This document shows, piece by piece, positions 17,168-27,699 of a stretch of 64,000 nucleotides of DNA. This stretch comes from Paracoccus sp. TOH. Its GTDB lineage: Bacteria; Pseudomonadota; Alphaproteobacteria; Rhodobacterales; Rhodobacteraceae. Every line of letters starts with the position of its first letter. Position 1 is the stretch's first letter. The position numbers and the translations under genes were made by a program. The stretch spans positions 1,200,501 through 1,264,500 of the forward strand of contig NZ_CP098360.1 of the NCBI RefSeq assembly GCF_030388245.1, read 5' to 3'. The notes under the pieces are model-generated. The model had not been told where the DNA came from. It made no database searches and saw nothing but the letters and a program-made list of their open reading frames with translations.

Positions 17168-17500
17168 ATGAACCGCACCGAATTCATCCTCGCCACTGCG
17201 ATCATCCTGTTCGCCGCCTTTCTGCTGGGCTGGTTCGCAAGCTGGCTGATCCACCGCCTGTCCCGCGTCACCCGCGCCGAGATGGGCGAACTGGAGAACA
17301 TGGCCCAGCAGCTGCACGAGGCCGAGGAAGCCCGCGACCGCGCCATCGCCGAGCTGGAGGAGCGCGAGGCCGATCTGACCGCGCGCCTGGGCACCGCCGA
17401 GGCCGAGCTGCGGGCGGTGCAGGGCGAGCTGGGCGAGAGCCGGACCGAGATCGAGGAATTGCGCGCCTATATCGACCGCAAGCTGGGCCGGAAAGGCTGA
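17168..17500 (+). CDS. Small membrane-anchored coiled-coil protein
   Basis: A 110-residue protein with one N-terminal membrane segment (ILATAIILFAAFLLGWFASW, about residues 7-26) followed by an uninterrupted charged coiled coil (about residues 38-105, heptad-like Leu/Ala with Glu/Arg). The layout resembles ZapG/YhcB or RmuC-like small envelope scaffolds, but I do not recognise a named family. It sits 31 nt after the OmpA/BON gene on the same strand, suggesting a joint envelope role. A hairpin and a copy of the dispersed repeat follow the stop. Confidence 0.8.
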   Translation: MNRTEFILATAIILFAAFLLGWFASWLIHRLSRVTRAEMGELENMAQQLHEAEEARDRAIAELEEREADLTARLGTAEAELRAVQGELGESRTEIEELRAYIDRKLGRKG

Positions 17501-17523
17501 GGGCGCCCGGCGGCGCTGCCGGG

Positions 17524-17540
17524 CCGGGGCTTCGCCCCGG
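17524..17540 (+). terminator. GC hairpin next to dispersed repeat copy 1
   Basis: CCGGGGC (17524-17530) and GCCCCGG (17534-17540) form a tight 7-bp stem around TTC, 23 nt past the stop of the coiled-coil gene and directly before a dispersed repeat copy. Confidence 0.5.
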
Positions 17541-17546
17541 ACCCCA

Positions 17547-17563
17547 GGGTATTTGGAAAACGG
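17547..17563 (+). repeat. Dispersed intergenic repeat, copy 1 (GGGTATTTGGAAAACGG)
   Basis: Exact 17-bp core, sense to the upstream gene and 46 nt after its stop. Followed by AGAA where other copies have TGAA. See the repeat-family finding. Confidence 0.85.
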
Positions 17564-17661
17564 AGAAAGCCGGGGTTTTCGGCGCGTGGCGCTGCAATGG
17601 CGAACCGCCGGGCAGGGCCGGCGGTCGCGGGTTCAGCGGTTCGGGTCGTCCGGCGAGGGGG

Positions 17662-18846
17662 TCAGACCCCGGCCTCGATGATGGCGCGGGCCAGGATCGG
17701 GATGGTGTCCTGATTCAGCCCGGCGATGTTGATGCGCGAATCGCCCACCATGTAGATGCCGAACTCCTCCTTGACGCGCCTGACCTGTTCGGGCGTGGCG
17801 CCGAGGCGCGAGAACATGCCGCGATGCTGGGCCACGAAGCCGAAGCGGTCCGAGCCGGAAAGGTCGCGGAGTTCTGCCGCCAGTTGCTCGCGCAGCTTGA
17901 GCATGCCGGCGCGCACCGCTTCCAGCTCGGCCATCCAGTCGGCGCGGAGGTCCGGTGTGGTTAGCACGGTCGAGACGATCTTCGCGCCGTGGAAGGGCGG
18001 GAAGGAATAGGTCTGGCGGTTCAGGAAGGCCATGGCGCCCTGTGCAAGGTCGCGGGTCGCGGCATCGGCGCAAAGCGCCAGCAGGCAGCCGGTGCGTTCG
18101 CGGTAGATGCCGAAGTTCTTGCTGCACGAGGCGGCGATCAGCACCTCGGGGATGCGCGCGGCGATCAGCCGGGTGCCGGCCGCGTCCTCCTCCAGCCCGT
18201 CGCCGAAGCCCTGATAGGCCAGGTCGATCAGTGGCAGCGCGCCGGTCTGTTCCAGGATCGCGGCGACCTCGGCCCATTGTTCCAGCGTCAGGTTGGCGCC
18301 GGTCGGGTTGTGGCAGCAGCCGTGCAGCAGCACCACGTCGCCCTTTTTCGCCTGGGCGATGTCGGCCTTCATGCCCTCGAAATCGACGCCGCGGGTCTCG
18401 GCGTCGAAATAGCGGTAGGTCTGCACCGGCAGGCCCATGAAATTCATGATCGAGACATGGTTGGGCCAGGTCGGATCGCTGACGAAGACCCGCAGCGCCG
18501 GATTCGCCATGCGCGCCAGTTCCAGCGCCTGCCGGATGGCGCCGGTGCCGCCGACCGTGGCCAGCGCCGCGGTGGTTTCGGGCTTGCAGATGTCGCCCAG
18601 GATCAGTTCGGCCATGGCCTTCTGGAATTCGGGCTCGCCGGACAGGCCGGCATAGGTCTTGGTGGTCTCGGTCTCCAGCATCCGCTGTTCGGCGGCGCGG
18701 ACGGCGCGCATGATCGGGGTGTGGCCGCTGGCATCCTTGTAGACCCCGACGCCCAGGTCGATCTTGCCCTGGCGGGGATCGGCCTTGAATTCGCCCATCA
18801 GGGCCAGGATCTTGTCGGGGGCCTGCGGTTTCAGATTGCCCAGCAT
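17662..18846 (-). CDS. tyrB: Aromatic amino acid aminotransferase (TyrB/AroAT)
   Basis: PLP-dependent transaminase of the aspartate aminotransferase fold I, subgroup Ia; interconverts aromatic amino acids (and Asp/Glu) and 2-oxo acids. The 394-residue length and sequence (start MLGNLKPQAPDKILALMGEF, GVGVYKDASG, HGCCHNPTGANLT, ASCSKNFGIYRERTG with the PLP Lys243, and C-terminal SRINIAGLN) read very close to the well-characterised Paracoccus aromatic aminotransferase. The ATG overlaps the sseA stop (TGATG), so it is coupled to the upstream sulfurtransferase. The substrate preference is taken from the close homologue. Confidence 0.93.
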   Translation of the reverse strand: MLGNLKPQAPDKILALMGEFKADPRQGKIDLGVGVYKDASGHTPIMRAVRAAEQRMLETETTKTYAGLSGEPEFQKAMAELILGDICKPETTAALATVGGTGAIRQALELARMANPALRVFVSDPTWPNHVSIMNFMGLPVQTYRYFDAETRGVDFEGMKADIAQAKKGDVVLLHGCCHNPTGANLTLEQWAEVAAILEQTGALPLIDLAYQGFGDGLEEDAAGTRLIAARIPEVLIAASCSKNFGIYRERTGCLLALCADAATRDLAQGAMAFLNRQTYSFPPFHGAKIVSTVLTTPDLRADWMAELEAVRAGMLKLREQLAAELRDLSGSDRFGFVAQHRGMFSRLGATPEQVRRVKEEFGIYMVGDSRINIAGLNQDTIPILARAIIEAGV

Positions 18847-19706
18847 CACGCGTCTCCGGTTGCGATTTTAAGGTCGGGGAAGCTGCCCCATTCGGCCCAG
18901 CTTCCGTCATAAAGCGAATGGTCCCGGTGCCCGATCCGTTCGAGCGCCAGGAACAGCGAGGCGGCCGTCACCCCCGAACCGCAGGTGGCGATCACCGGTT
19001 TCGACAGGTCGATGCCGGCAGCCTCGAACTCGGCGCGCAGCGCGGCGGGGGATTTCAGCGTGCCGTCCTGGTCGTAGAGCTTGCCGAAGGGCAGGCTTTT
19101 CGAGCCGGGGATATGGCCCGAGCGCAGGCCGGGGCGCGGCTCGGCCGCCTCGCCGCGGAAGCGTTCGGCGCTGCGGGCGTCGACGATCTCGTGATCGGCA
19201 AGCTTGCTGGCCGCGGCGACCTGGGTCACATCGCGCACCAGCGCGGCCTGGCGCTGCACGGTGATGTGGCGGTCGCGCAGCATCGGCGGCATGTCCTCGG
19301 TCTCGCGGCCCTCGGCCAGCCATTTGCCGAACCCGCCGTCCAGCACCGCCACGTCCTGCTTGCCCATCAGCTTGAAGGTCCACCAGACCCGCGCCGCCGA
19401 ACGCAGCGGCGAATTGTCATAGATCACCACCTGGTGACCGTCGCCGATGCCCATGGCGCGCATGCGGCTGATGAACATCTCGGGTTGCGGCGCCATGTGG
19501 GGCAACTCGCTGCGCTTGTCGGCGATCTCGTCGATGTCGAAGAAGCGGGCGCCGGGAATATGCGCGGCCGCGTATTCGGCCCGCGCCTCGCGGCCCGGTT
19601 CCAGGAACCAGCTGGCGTCGATGATGCGCAGGTCGGGATCGTTCAGATGGGCCGCGAGCCAGCCGGTCGAGACCAGCACTTTCGGATCGTCGGAATCGGT
19701 GGACAT
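18846..19706 (-). CDS. sseA: 3-mercaptopyruvate sulfurtransferase (two rhodanese domains)
   Basis: A 286-residue tandem rhodanese: N-terminal inactive domain (about 10-135) and C-terminal catalytic domain with the active-site loop CGSGVTA, persulfide Cys242. The CGSG(V/I)T(A/S) loop marks mercaptopyruvate rather than thiosulfate sulfurtransferases (CRKG). It moves sulfur from 3-mercaptopyruvate to acceptors such as thiols or cyanide. Its stop overlaps the tyrB start by one base, which makes biochemical sense because aminotransferases can make 3-mercaptopyruvate from cysteine; that functional link is inference. Confidence 0.93.
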   Translation of the reverse strand: MSTDSDDPKVLVSTGWLAAHLNDPDLRIIDASWFLEPGREARAEYAAAHIPGARFFDIDEIADKRSELPHMAPQPEMFISRMRAMGIGDGHQVVIYDNSPLRSAARVWWTFKLMGKQDVAVLDGGFGKWLAEGRETEDMPPMLRDRHITVQRQAALVRDVTQVAAASKLADHEIVDARSAERFRGEAAEPRPGLRSGHIPGSKSLPFGKLYDQDGTLKSPAALRAEFEAAGIDLSKPVIATCGSGVTAASLFLALERIGHRDHSLYDGSWAEWGSFPDLKIATGDA

Positions 19707-19871
19707 CGGCCTTCCCCCCCGCGGCGCAGAAACGACACCGATGTAACCGCAGGCGCGCGGGGCTGCAATGCTTAACGGCCGCTGCGGGATCTCCGGCCGA
19801 CCGCCGGCTTCTTCGTTTCCCGAAAACGCATGCGACCGGGCCCGCCCGCCCGCGGCCCCGCCCGTCTTTCA

Positions 19872-19888
19872 CCGTTTTCCAAATACCC
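19872..19888 (-). repeat. Dispersed intergenic repeat, copy 2
   Basis: On the minus strand it reads exactly GGGTATTTGGAAAACGG followed by TGAA. It begins 24 nt after the smpB stop, in sense orientation to smpB. The 5' flank GGATTC is shared with copy 8. Confidence 0.85.
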
Positions 19889-19912
19889 GAATCCGGCCCG
19901 GGCCGCGCCGTG

Positions 19913-20383
19913 TCAGCCCTGCTTCAGCAGGCGCTGTTTCTGGCGGTTCCAGTCGCGCTTGGCGGCGGTTTCGCGCTTGTCGGCGACCTTCTTGCCCTTG
20001 GCGACGCCGATCTTCAGCTTCACCATGCCGCGGTCGTTGAAATACATCACCAGCGGCACCAGCGTCATGCCCTCGCGCCCCACCGCCTGCCAGAGCCGGG
20101 CCAGTTCCTTGCGCGAGACCAGCAGCTTGCGGTGCCGGCGTTCCTCGTGACCGAAGACGCCGGCCTGCTTGTAGGCGGCGATGTAGGAATTGATCAGCCA
20201 CAATTCGCCATTCTCGACCGAGGCATAGCTTTCGGCGATGTTCGACTGGCCGGTGCGCAGGCTTTTCACCTCGGAGCCGGTCAGCACGATGCCGACCTCG
20301 AGATCGCTTTCGATGAAGTAATCGAAGCGCGCCCGGCGGTTCTCGGCGATGATCTTGTAGTTCGGGTCGGATTTCGTGGCCAT
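19913..20383 (-). CDS. smpB: SsrA-binding protein SmpB
   Basis: Binds tmRNA and delivers it to stalled ribosomes in trans-translation. The 156-residue protein has the OB-fold signature ([20 protein letters not shown], then TGSEVKSLR), the conserved YFN(D/E)RG and [11 protein letters not shown] segment, and the basic C-terminal tail ([14 protein letters not shown]) that enters the decoding centre. I start at ATG 20383 ([10 protein letters not shown]), the conventional N-terminus, rather than the longer frame 16 codons upstream. It lies downstream of thiC on the same strand. No tmRNA gene is visible in this window. Confidence 0.96.
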   Translation of the reverse strand: MATKSDPNYKIIAENRRARFDYFIESDLEVGIVLTGSEVKSLRTGQSNIAESYASVENGELWLINSYIAAYKQAGVFGHEERRHRKLLVSRKELARLWQAVGREGMTLVPLVMYFNDRGMVKLKIGVAKGKKVADKRETAAKRDWNRQKQRLLKQG

Positions 20384-20458
20384 GATCGGGCAGAGATAGG
20401 GCGGGGCGCCGCGCCTGTAAAGGCTCGGCATCGCCCCGCCCTCTGGGGGCCGCGCCCG

Positions 20459-22452
<1,994 letters not shown>

Positions 22453-22562
22453 TGAGAGCCGGAGAATGCCCACTTGTCGCCCGGCTTGTCAATCGCCGGT
22501 GAAGGGGCGGCCGGGCTTCGGCTGCCGAAACCGCGCCGGCGCGGCCGGGCCGGCGGAAAACC

Positions 22563-23189
22563 TCAGCGGCAGCGGGCGGGATTGACGCCCACCGCGCGCA
22601 GGCCCCAGTCGGTCATCTGCGCCACCAGCTGCTGGCCCGCCGCGTCGAAGGCCGGGATCAGGTCGTCGGTTTTCGTGCTCGGCGCGTCGGCCGTGGCCGC
22701 GAAATGGCCGCGCGCGACCACGCTGGCATCCATCTCGCGCACCATCTGCGCGTCCACGGTCAGCCTGATCACCGCACCCTTGCCCGAAACCTCGGCGTTG
22801 AAATCCTGCACCTCGGAGATCAGCGCGTAATCCCCCGCCGTGCCCAGCGGCGCGCGGCCGACATGGGTGAAGGCGTCATAGCTGCCGAAGGCGCGCACCA
22901 GCAGGGTCTGCAGGGCCACCGGCACCGTGTCGCCCCAGCGCGCATCGGGCAGGTATTGCGTCTGCAACTGGTTCGGGCGGATCATGATGCGGTCGGTGTC
23001 CAACGTGCCGCGCGCCTTGGGGGGCTCGATCACCAGTTCGGCCAGCCGGCCGCGGCCGCAGCTTCGCGGCGCCTCGGAAGGCGGGCGCAGCTCGAACACG
23101 TCGCGGTCGGGCTCGCCCTCCAGCGCCTTCAGCGCGGCGCAGCCCGGCAGGGTCAGGGTCAGGACGAGAAGGGCGGCGGTCAGACGCAT
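22563..23189 (-). CDS. ABC-type transport auxiliary lipoprotein (PqiC/DUF330-like)
   Basis: A 208-residue predicted lipoprotein with lipobox LPGC (Cys17). The region IRPNQLQTQYLPDARWGDTV matches the ABC-type transport auxiliary lipoprotein family, which includes PqiC and the lipoprotein partners of MCE transporters. It follows mlaD by 9 nt and ends the operon mlaE-mlaF-mlaD-lipoprotein. It is expected to sit at the outer or inner membrane and work with the MlaD-type protein in phospholipid movement between membranes. The family role is not fully settled. Confidence 0.83.
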   Translation of the reverse strand: MRLTAALLVLTLTLPGCAALKALEGEPDRDVFELRPPSEAPRSCGRGRLAELVIEPPKARGTLDTDRIMIRPNQLQTQYLPDARWGDTVPVALQTLLVRAFGSYDAFTHVGRAPLGTAGDYALISEVQDFNAEVSGKGAVIRLTVDAQMVREMDASVVARGHFAATADAPSTKTDDLIPAFDAAGQQLVAQMTDWGLRAVGVNPARCR

Positions 23190-23198
23190 GGCGGCTCC

Positions 23199-24500
23199 TT
23201 AACGGCGGAACTCGGGAACCCGCGGCCCCGAGAAGACTTGCGACGGGTTGCGCCTCAGCGCCGAGACCAGCTCGTTCACGTTGCCCACCAGCCCGCGCAG
23301 ATCGCTGGCCATGCGGGTGAATTGCGGCAGTCCCTCGCGGGTGAAAGCCTGCACCGGGCCGCGGGTGCTGTCCAGCATCCCGCGCAGGCTGGCGAAGGCG
23401 GCCTCGGCGCTGCCGGCGGCATCGCGCAGCCGCTCGGTGATCTCGGGCAGGTCGGCGACCACGCGGTCGATGGCCTCGTTCGCCTTGGCCAGGGTGGCGC
23501 GCAGGTCGGCCACCACCGGCTCGACATTGCTGTTCATCACCCGGTCGGCGCTGTCGAAGGCGCGCTCGGCCGAGGCGAGCGTGCGGTTCCCCACCTCCAG
23601 CGCCGCGTCGAGGCTGTCGAGGCTTTTGTCCGCGCGCGCGCTCAGCCGCGCCAGGTCGGTCTGCAGCGTGGTGGCGGTCTGGTCCAGGCGCTGCGTCAGG
23701 CTGCGCAGGTCGCCCGAGACATAGGCGCGCACCTCGTCCAGCGTCGCGGTGCCGGAATCCAGCGCCCGGTCGGCCTTGCCGGCGGTCTCGTCAAACTTGG
23801 CCAGCGCGCTGTCGGCATTGCCCAGCGTCGTCTCGGCCGCCGCGGAAAGCCCGTCCAGTCGCTCGCCGAAGGCCGAGATGTCCGCCGCCGCCGAGGCGAT
23901 GGAATCGGTGGCCGCGGTCACGTCGGCCAGGGCCTTGTCCAGGTTGGCGCTGGAGCGTTCCACATTGTCCAGGATGTTGCGCACCCGGCTCTGGTTGTCG
24001 TCGCCCAGAAGCTGGGTCATCTGCTCGGCCACGGTGTTCAGCCGCGAGATCATCTCGGGCCCCTGGTCCGACAGGGTCTGCAGGGCCGAGCGGTTGGCCG
24101 GGATCACCGGGATGCCGTCCGGTTGCGCCTCGCGCAGCAGCGGCGCGTCGGGGCTGCCGGCGGTGATCGCGACATTCGAGACGCCGGTGACGCCCTGGAT
24201 CTCGATCGAGGCGCGGGAATTGGTATGCACCGGCGTATCCTCGGCCAGCTCGACGCGCACCCGCACGGCGCCGTTCTCATCCCCGGCCAGCTGCATGTCC
24301 ACCACCTTGCCCACCGAAAGCCCGGCGAAGGTCACCTCGGAGGAGACGGTCAGGCCCGAGACTTCCTTGAAATAGATGTCGTAATAGGCGAATTGCCGGT
24401 TGATCTGCAGCTTGGCGAACCACATCAGGAACAGCAGCACCCCCAGGAAACCGGCGATGGTGAAGGCCCCGATCAGGACATAATTGGCCTTGGTTTCCAT
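23199..24500 (-). CDS. mlaD: MCE/MlaD-type substrate-binding protein
   Basis: A 433-residue membrane-anchored MCE protein. One N-terminal membrane span (about 7-27), an MCE domain (about 38-115, with the ...GLSVGKVVDM... and RASIEIQGVTGVSNVAI segments), then a very long alpha-helical region with repeated Ala/Asp/Leu heptads to about residue 400. MCE proteins form hexameric rings with a lipid channel; the long helical tail is expected to form a tube or needle across the periplasm, as in PqiB or YebT-like proteins. It sits between the ATPase gene (3 nt upstream) and the lipoprotein gene. The substrate, probably phospholipid, is inferred. Confidence 0.9.
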   Translation of the reverse strand: METKANYVLIGAFTIAGFLGVLLFLMWFAKLQINRQFAYYDIYFKEVSGLTVSSEVTFAGLSVGKVVDMQLAGDENGAVRVRVELAEDTPVHTNSRASIEIQGVTGVSNVAITAGSPDAPLLREAQPDGIPVIPANRSALQTLSDQGPEMISRLNTVAEQMTQLLGDDNQSRVRNILDNVERSSANLDKALADVTAATDSIASAAADISAFGERLDGLSAAAETTLGNADSALAKFDETAGKADRALDSGTATLDEVRAYVSGDLRSLTQRLDQTATTLQTDLARLSARADKSLDSLDAALEVGNRTLASAERAFDSADRVMNSNVEPVVADLRATLAKANEAIDRVVADLPEITERLRDAAGSAEAAFASLRGMLDSTRGPVQAFTREGLPQFTRMASDLRGLVGNVNELVSALRRNPSQVFSGPRVPEFRR

Positions 24501-24503
24501 TGG

Positions 24504-25292
24504 CTACTCCTTGCTCCGGCCGGTGGCGATGGCGGCACGGGCGCGCGGTCCGTGGAAATATTCATGCACCCAAGGATGATCCACCTTCAGCATCTCGGCC
24601 ATGGTGCCGCTGACCAGCACCCGCTTTTCGGCGAGCACCGCGACGCGGTCGCAACAGGCGTGCAGCGTGTCGAGGTCATGCGTGACCAGGAAAACCGACA
24701 GGTTCAGCGCGTCGCGCAGTTCGACGATCAGCCGGTCAAAGGCGTCGGCGCCGATCGGGTCCAGCCCCGCCGTCGGCTCGTCCAGGAACACGATCTCGGG
24801 GTCCAGCGCCAGGGCCCGCGCCAACCCCGCGCGCTTCTTCATGCCGCCCGACAGATCCGAGGGGTATTTTTCGTTCGCGCCCCAGGGCAGTCCGGCCATC
24901 GAGACCTTGAGTTCCGCCAGCCCCGCCCGTGTCCCGGGCGAAAGCCCCGGCACGGCGCGCAGCGGCACCTCGACATTCTCGCGCACGGTCAGCGACGAAA
25001 ACAGCGCCCCGGCCTGGAACATCACCCCCCAGCGCCGCTCCAGCGCCTCGCGCGCGGCGCCATGCAGCCGGCCCACATCCTGGCCGAAGACCCGCACTGT
25101 GCCGGCGGCGGGCCGGTTCAGCCCGACAATGGTGCGCAAAAGCACCGATTTCCCGGTGCCGGACCCCCCGACCACGCCCAGGATCTCGCCCCGCTTCACG
25201 TCCAGATCCAGCCCGTCATGCACGACATGGCGGCCGAACTGGGTGCGCAGCCCCCGGACCTCGATGACGTTCTCGGCCGCGTTCTCGGTCAC
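24504..25292 (-). CDS. mlaF: Lipid-transport ABC ATPase, MlaF type
   Basis: A 262-residue ABC ATPase with Walker A GGSGTGKS (residues 42-49), signature LSGGM and Walker B/Asp box EIVFLDEPTAGLDP, followed by switch His in VTHDLDT. It drives the MCE transporter with the adjacent MlaE permease. The reading frame extends far upstream, but the real start is GTG at 25292, which overlaps the mlaE stop as GTGA. Its C-terminal segment (HPWVHEYFHGPRARAA) is typical of MlaF-like ATPases. Confidence 0.93.
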   Translation of the reverse strand: MTENAAENVIEVRGLRTQFGRHVVHDGLDLDVKRGEILGVVGGSGTGKSVLLRTIVGLNRPAAGTVRVFGQDVGRLHGAAREALERRWGVMFQAGALFSSLTVRENVEVPLRAVPGLSPGTRAGLAELKVSMAGLPWGANEKYPSDLSGGMKKRAGLARALALDPEIVFLDEPTAGLDPIGADAFDRLIVELRDALNLSVFLVTHDLDTLHACCDRVAVLAEKRVLVSGTMAEMLKVDHPWVHEYFHGPRARAAIATGRSKE

Positions 25293-26383
25293 AGCCCGAC
25301 CTCCGAGAAGAAGATCGAGAACAGCGCATCGGCGACGATGACCGCGAAGATGGCGTTGACCACGGCGGTCGAGGTCTGGGCGCCCAGCGATTCCGCGTCC
25401 TTGCCGACCTTCATCCCGGCATGGCAGCCGACGATGCCGATGATGACGGCAAAGACCGGCGCCTTGGACAGGCCGACGATGACATGGTCCACGCTGGTTT
25501 CTGCGATCAGCCGATAGCGGAACATCGACGGCGAAATGCCCAGCTCGATCCAGGACATCAGCGCGCCGCCGACCAGGCCGGCGACATTGGCGATCAGCCC
25601 CAGGATCGGCAGGGTGATGATCAGCGCCAGCACGCGCGGCAGAAGCAGCACCATGTCGGGATCGAGGCCCAGCGTGCGCATGGCGTCGATCTCCTCGTTC
25701 ATCTTCATTGAGCCGATCGAGGCGGTCAGCGCCGAGGCGGTGCGGCCGGCGACGATGATCGCGGTCAGCAGGATACCCAGCTCGCGCAGGATCGAGATGG
25801 CGATCAGGTCGATGACAAAGACCTCGGCCCCGAACTGGCGCAGTTGCGCCGCGCCCTGGAAGGCCAGCACCACGCCGATCAGAAAGGACATCAGGGCGAC
25901 GATCGGCACGGCGCGCAGCCCGGTTTCCTGGCAGTGCCAGACCAGCGAGGTCAGGCGGAAATCGCCGGGATGGCGGATGCCGCGCGCCAGGGCCGCCAGG
26001 AAGCGGCCCAGATATTCGGCCAGCTCGCGCAGGAAGGTCAGCGCCGTCACCACCCAGCGCCCGGTCGCCTCCAGCATCTGCCGCCAGCCGGCGGGCGGCG
26101 GACTGTCCGCGTCCGGCTGCGGCCGGGCCTTGGCGACCGCCTCCAGCAACCGCCCCTGCGGCCCGCTCAGCCCCTCCAGCGCCGCGCCCGCCTGCGCGCG
26201 CTGGTCGAGATACCAGGCGCCGGCGGTGTCCAGCCGGGTGACGCCCGCTAGATCGAGCCGCGCCGCGCTCTCGGCTTCGGCCGGCAACCGGCCCAGCGTC
26301 CAGACGCTCAGCTCGCCCTCCAGCCGCAGGACGCCGTCCGAGACGGTGGCGCGAAGCGTGGGATCGTCGGGAAGGCTGGCCAT
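25289..26383 (-). CDS. mlaE: MlaE-type permease fused to an N-terminal STAS domain
   Basis: A 364-residue lipid-transport permease. Residues about 1-90 form a STAS-like domain (strand-helix pattern LDLAGVTRLDTAGAWYL), which in E. coli Mla is the separate protein MlaB; here it is fused to the permease. The permease domain (about 120-364) has the MlaE family motif EIDAMRTLGLDP and several membrane spans. First gene of the operon; its stop overlaps the mlaF GTG start. The fusion explains the absence of a separate mlaB. Confidence 0.92.
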   Translation of the reverse strand: MASLPDDPTLRATVSDGVLRLEGELSVWTLGRLPAEAESAARLDLAGVTRLDTAGAWYLDQRAQAGAALEGLSGPQGRLLEAVAKARPQPDADSPPPAGWRQMLEATGRWVVTALTFLRELAEYLGRFLAALARGIRHPGDFRLTSLVWHCQETGLRAVPIVALMSFLIGVVLAFQGAAQLRQFGAEVFVIDLIAISILRELGILLTAIIVAGRTASALTASIGSMKMNEEIDAMRTLGLDPDMVLLLPRVLALIITLPILGLIANVAGLVGGALMSWIELGISPSMFRYRLIAETSVDHVIVGLSKAPVFAVIIGIVGCHAGMKVGKDAESLGAQTSTAVVNAIFAVIVADALFSIFFSEVGL

Positions 26384-26691
26384 GGCGGTCCTGAACGGGA
26401 ATTGATACGGATTTCATCCGGCTATTGCCGGGATTTGTCAAATCGGGCCGCCTGGTTCGCCGGTCGCCGCCCGGGGGTCGCGGCCCGGAAGCCCTGGGAA
26501 AACCCTGGGACGAGGCGGATCGACCCCGGTCGCCTGCCCGTCCGGGGCAGAAATTTACGTTTTATTTTCAGGTTGTTCTCGTTGACCAAGATTCACGCTA
26601 TGGTTTAGTAAAGCCTGCACGACCAGAGCAGGAAATCCTCGGGACCAGGCGTAAAGAGTTCCCCGTAAGTGGTGGTCCCGAGGAGAACCGT
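26384..26691. other. 308-bp intergenic region between mlaE and metR 3' end
   Basis: No gene is supported. It has an AT-rich block (about 26550-26620) that may hold the mlaE promoter on the minus strand, and a long perfect hairpin at 26636-26684 next to the metR stop. Confidence 0.55.
26636..26684 (-). repeat. 12-bp perfect inverted repeat just after metR
   Basis: TCCTCGGGACCA (26636-26647) and TGGTCCCGAGGA (26673-26684) flank a 25-nt loop; the right arm begins 7 bp from the metR stop codon. It probably folds in the 3' end of the metR transcript. The long loop and absent T-run make an ordinary terminator uncertain. Confidence 0.55.
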
Positions 26692-27609
26692 TCACCCCTG
26701 CGCCAGGGCGCGCATCATCCGCACCGGCTCGGTCCGGGCCAGGCGCAGGACATGGGCGATGAAGGGCTGCTGCATGTCCTCGCTGCGGATCGCCGCGTAA
26801 AGCCGGCGCAGCATGCCCTGCGGGCCCAGCGGCAGCAGCGCCAGTTCCGGATTGCCGGCCTGGGCGCGCAGCACCCAGTCGGGCATCACCGCCACCCCGC
26901 GCCCCGAGGCGATCAGCATCAGCGCGATGGCGGTCTGTTCGACCTGCCGGACATGGGCCGGCTCGACCCCGGCCGGATCGAGGAATTGCGAGAATACGTC
27001 CAGCCGCGCCCGGTCCATCGGATAGGTGATCAGCGTCTCGCCCGCCAGGTCCGCGGGTTCGGCATAGCCCTTGGCGACCAGCGGATGGCTGGCCGCGACC
27101 ACCATGGTCGGGGCGTAGTCGAATAGCGGCTGGAAGGTGACGCCGGCGATCTCCTCGGGATCCGAGGAGATCACCATGTCCACCTGCCCCCGCTCCAGCG
27201 CCGGCAGCGCCTTGAGCGCCAGGCTGGAGCGGATGTCCAGGTCCACCTCGGGCCAGGCGCGGCGGAACTGGTCCAGCACCGGCAGCAGCCAGTCGAAGCA
27301 ATGATGGCATTCCATCGCCACATGCAGCCGGCCGGCGCGGCCCAGTTCGACGGCGCGGAACTCGGCCTCGGCGGATTCGATCAGCGGCAGCACCTGTTCG
27401 GCCGTGCGCAAAAGCCGCATCCCGGCGGCCGACAGCCGCAAGGGCTTGGTCTTGCGCAGGAAAAGCTCGACCCCTGCCTGCTCTTCCAGCGCCTTGATCT
27501 GATGCGACAGCGCCGATTGCGTCAGGTTCAGCACCTCGGCCGCGCGGGCCAGGCCGCCTTGTTCATGGATGGCGCGCAGGCTGCGCAGGTGACGAAGTTC
27601 CAGGTGCAT
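26692..27609 (-). CDS. metR: LysR-family regulator, MetR type
   Basis: A 305-residue LysR regulator: winged helix-turn-helix at about residues 5-62 (AIHEQGGLARAAEVLNLTQ then SALSHQIKALE) and a periplasmic-binding-protein-like effector domain. MetR activates methionine biosynthesis genes with homocysteine as coinducer. The assignment to MetR rests on the divergent metF, 90 bp away, together with the overall sequence. The gap contains two dyads of the MetR type (TGAR-N5-YTCA), one immediately upstream of the metR ATG as expected for autoregulation. A hairpin follows the stop. Confidence 0.85.
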   Translation of the reverse strand: MHLELRHLRSLRAIHEQGGLARAAEVLNLTQSALSHQIKALEEQAGVELFLRKTKPLRLSAAGMRLLRTAEQVLPLIESAEAEFRAVELGRAGRLHVAMECHHCFDWLLPVLDQFRRAWPEVDLDIRSSLALKALPALERGQVDMVISSDPEEIAGVTFQPLFDYAPTMVVAASHPLVAKGYAEPADLAGETLITYPMDRARLDVFSQFLDPAGVEPAHVRQVEQTAIALMLIASGRGVAVMPDWVLRAQAGNPELALLPLGPQGMLRRLYAAIRSEDMQQPFIAHVLRLARTEPVRMMRALAQG

Positions 27610-27611
27610 CT

Positions 27612-27624
27612 TGAGCCAATCTCA
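27612..27624. promoter_or_regulatory. Candidate MetR/LysR box 1
   Basis: TGAG-CCAAT-CTCA is a perfect dyad with LysR T-N11-A geometry, matching the MetR half-site pattern TGAR-N5-YTCA. It begins 2 bp upstream of the metR start, where binding would repress metR. Confidence 0.5.
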
Positions 27625-27642
27625 TCACGATCTTGAAGATTA

Positions 27643-27655
27643 TGAATTTGTCTCA
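27643..27655. promoter_or_regulatory. Candidate MetR/LysR box 2
   Basis: TGAA-TTTGT-CTCA differs by one base from the TGAA-N5-TTCA consensus and lies 45 bp upstream of the metF start, a position suited to activation. Confidence 0.5.
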
Positions 27656-27699
27656 CGTCGGGCTGCATGTCACAAGACCTGCGACAAAAGGATGGCACC

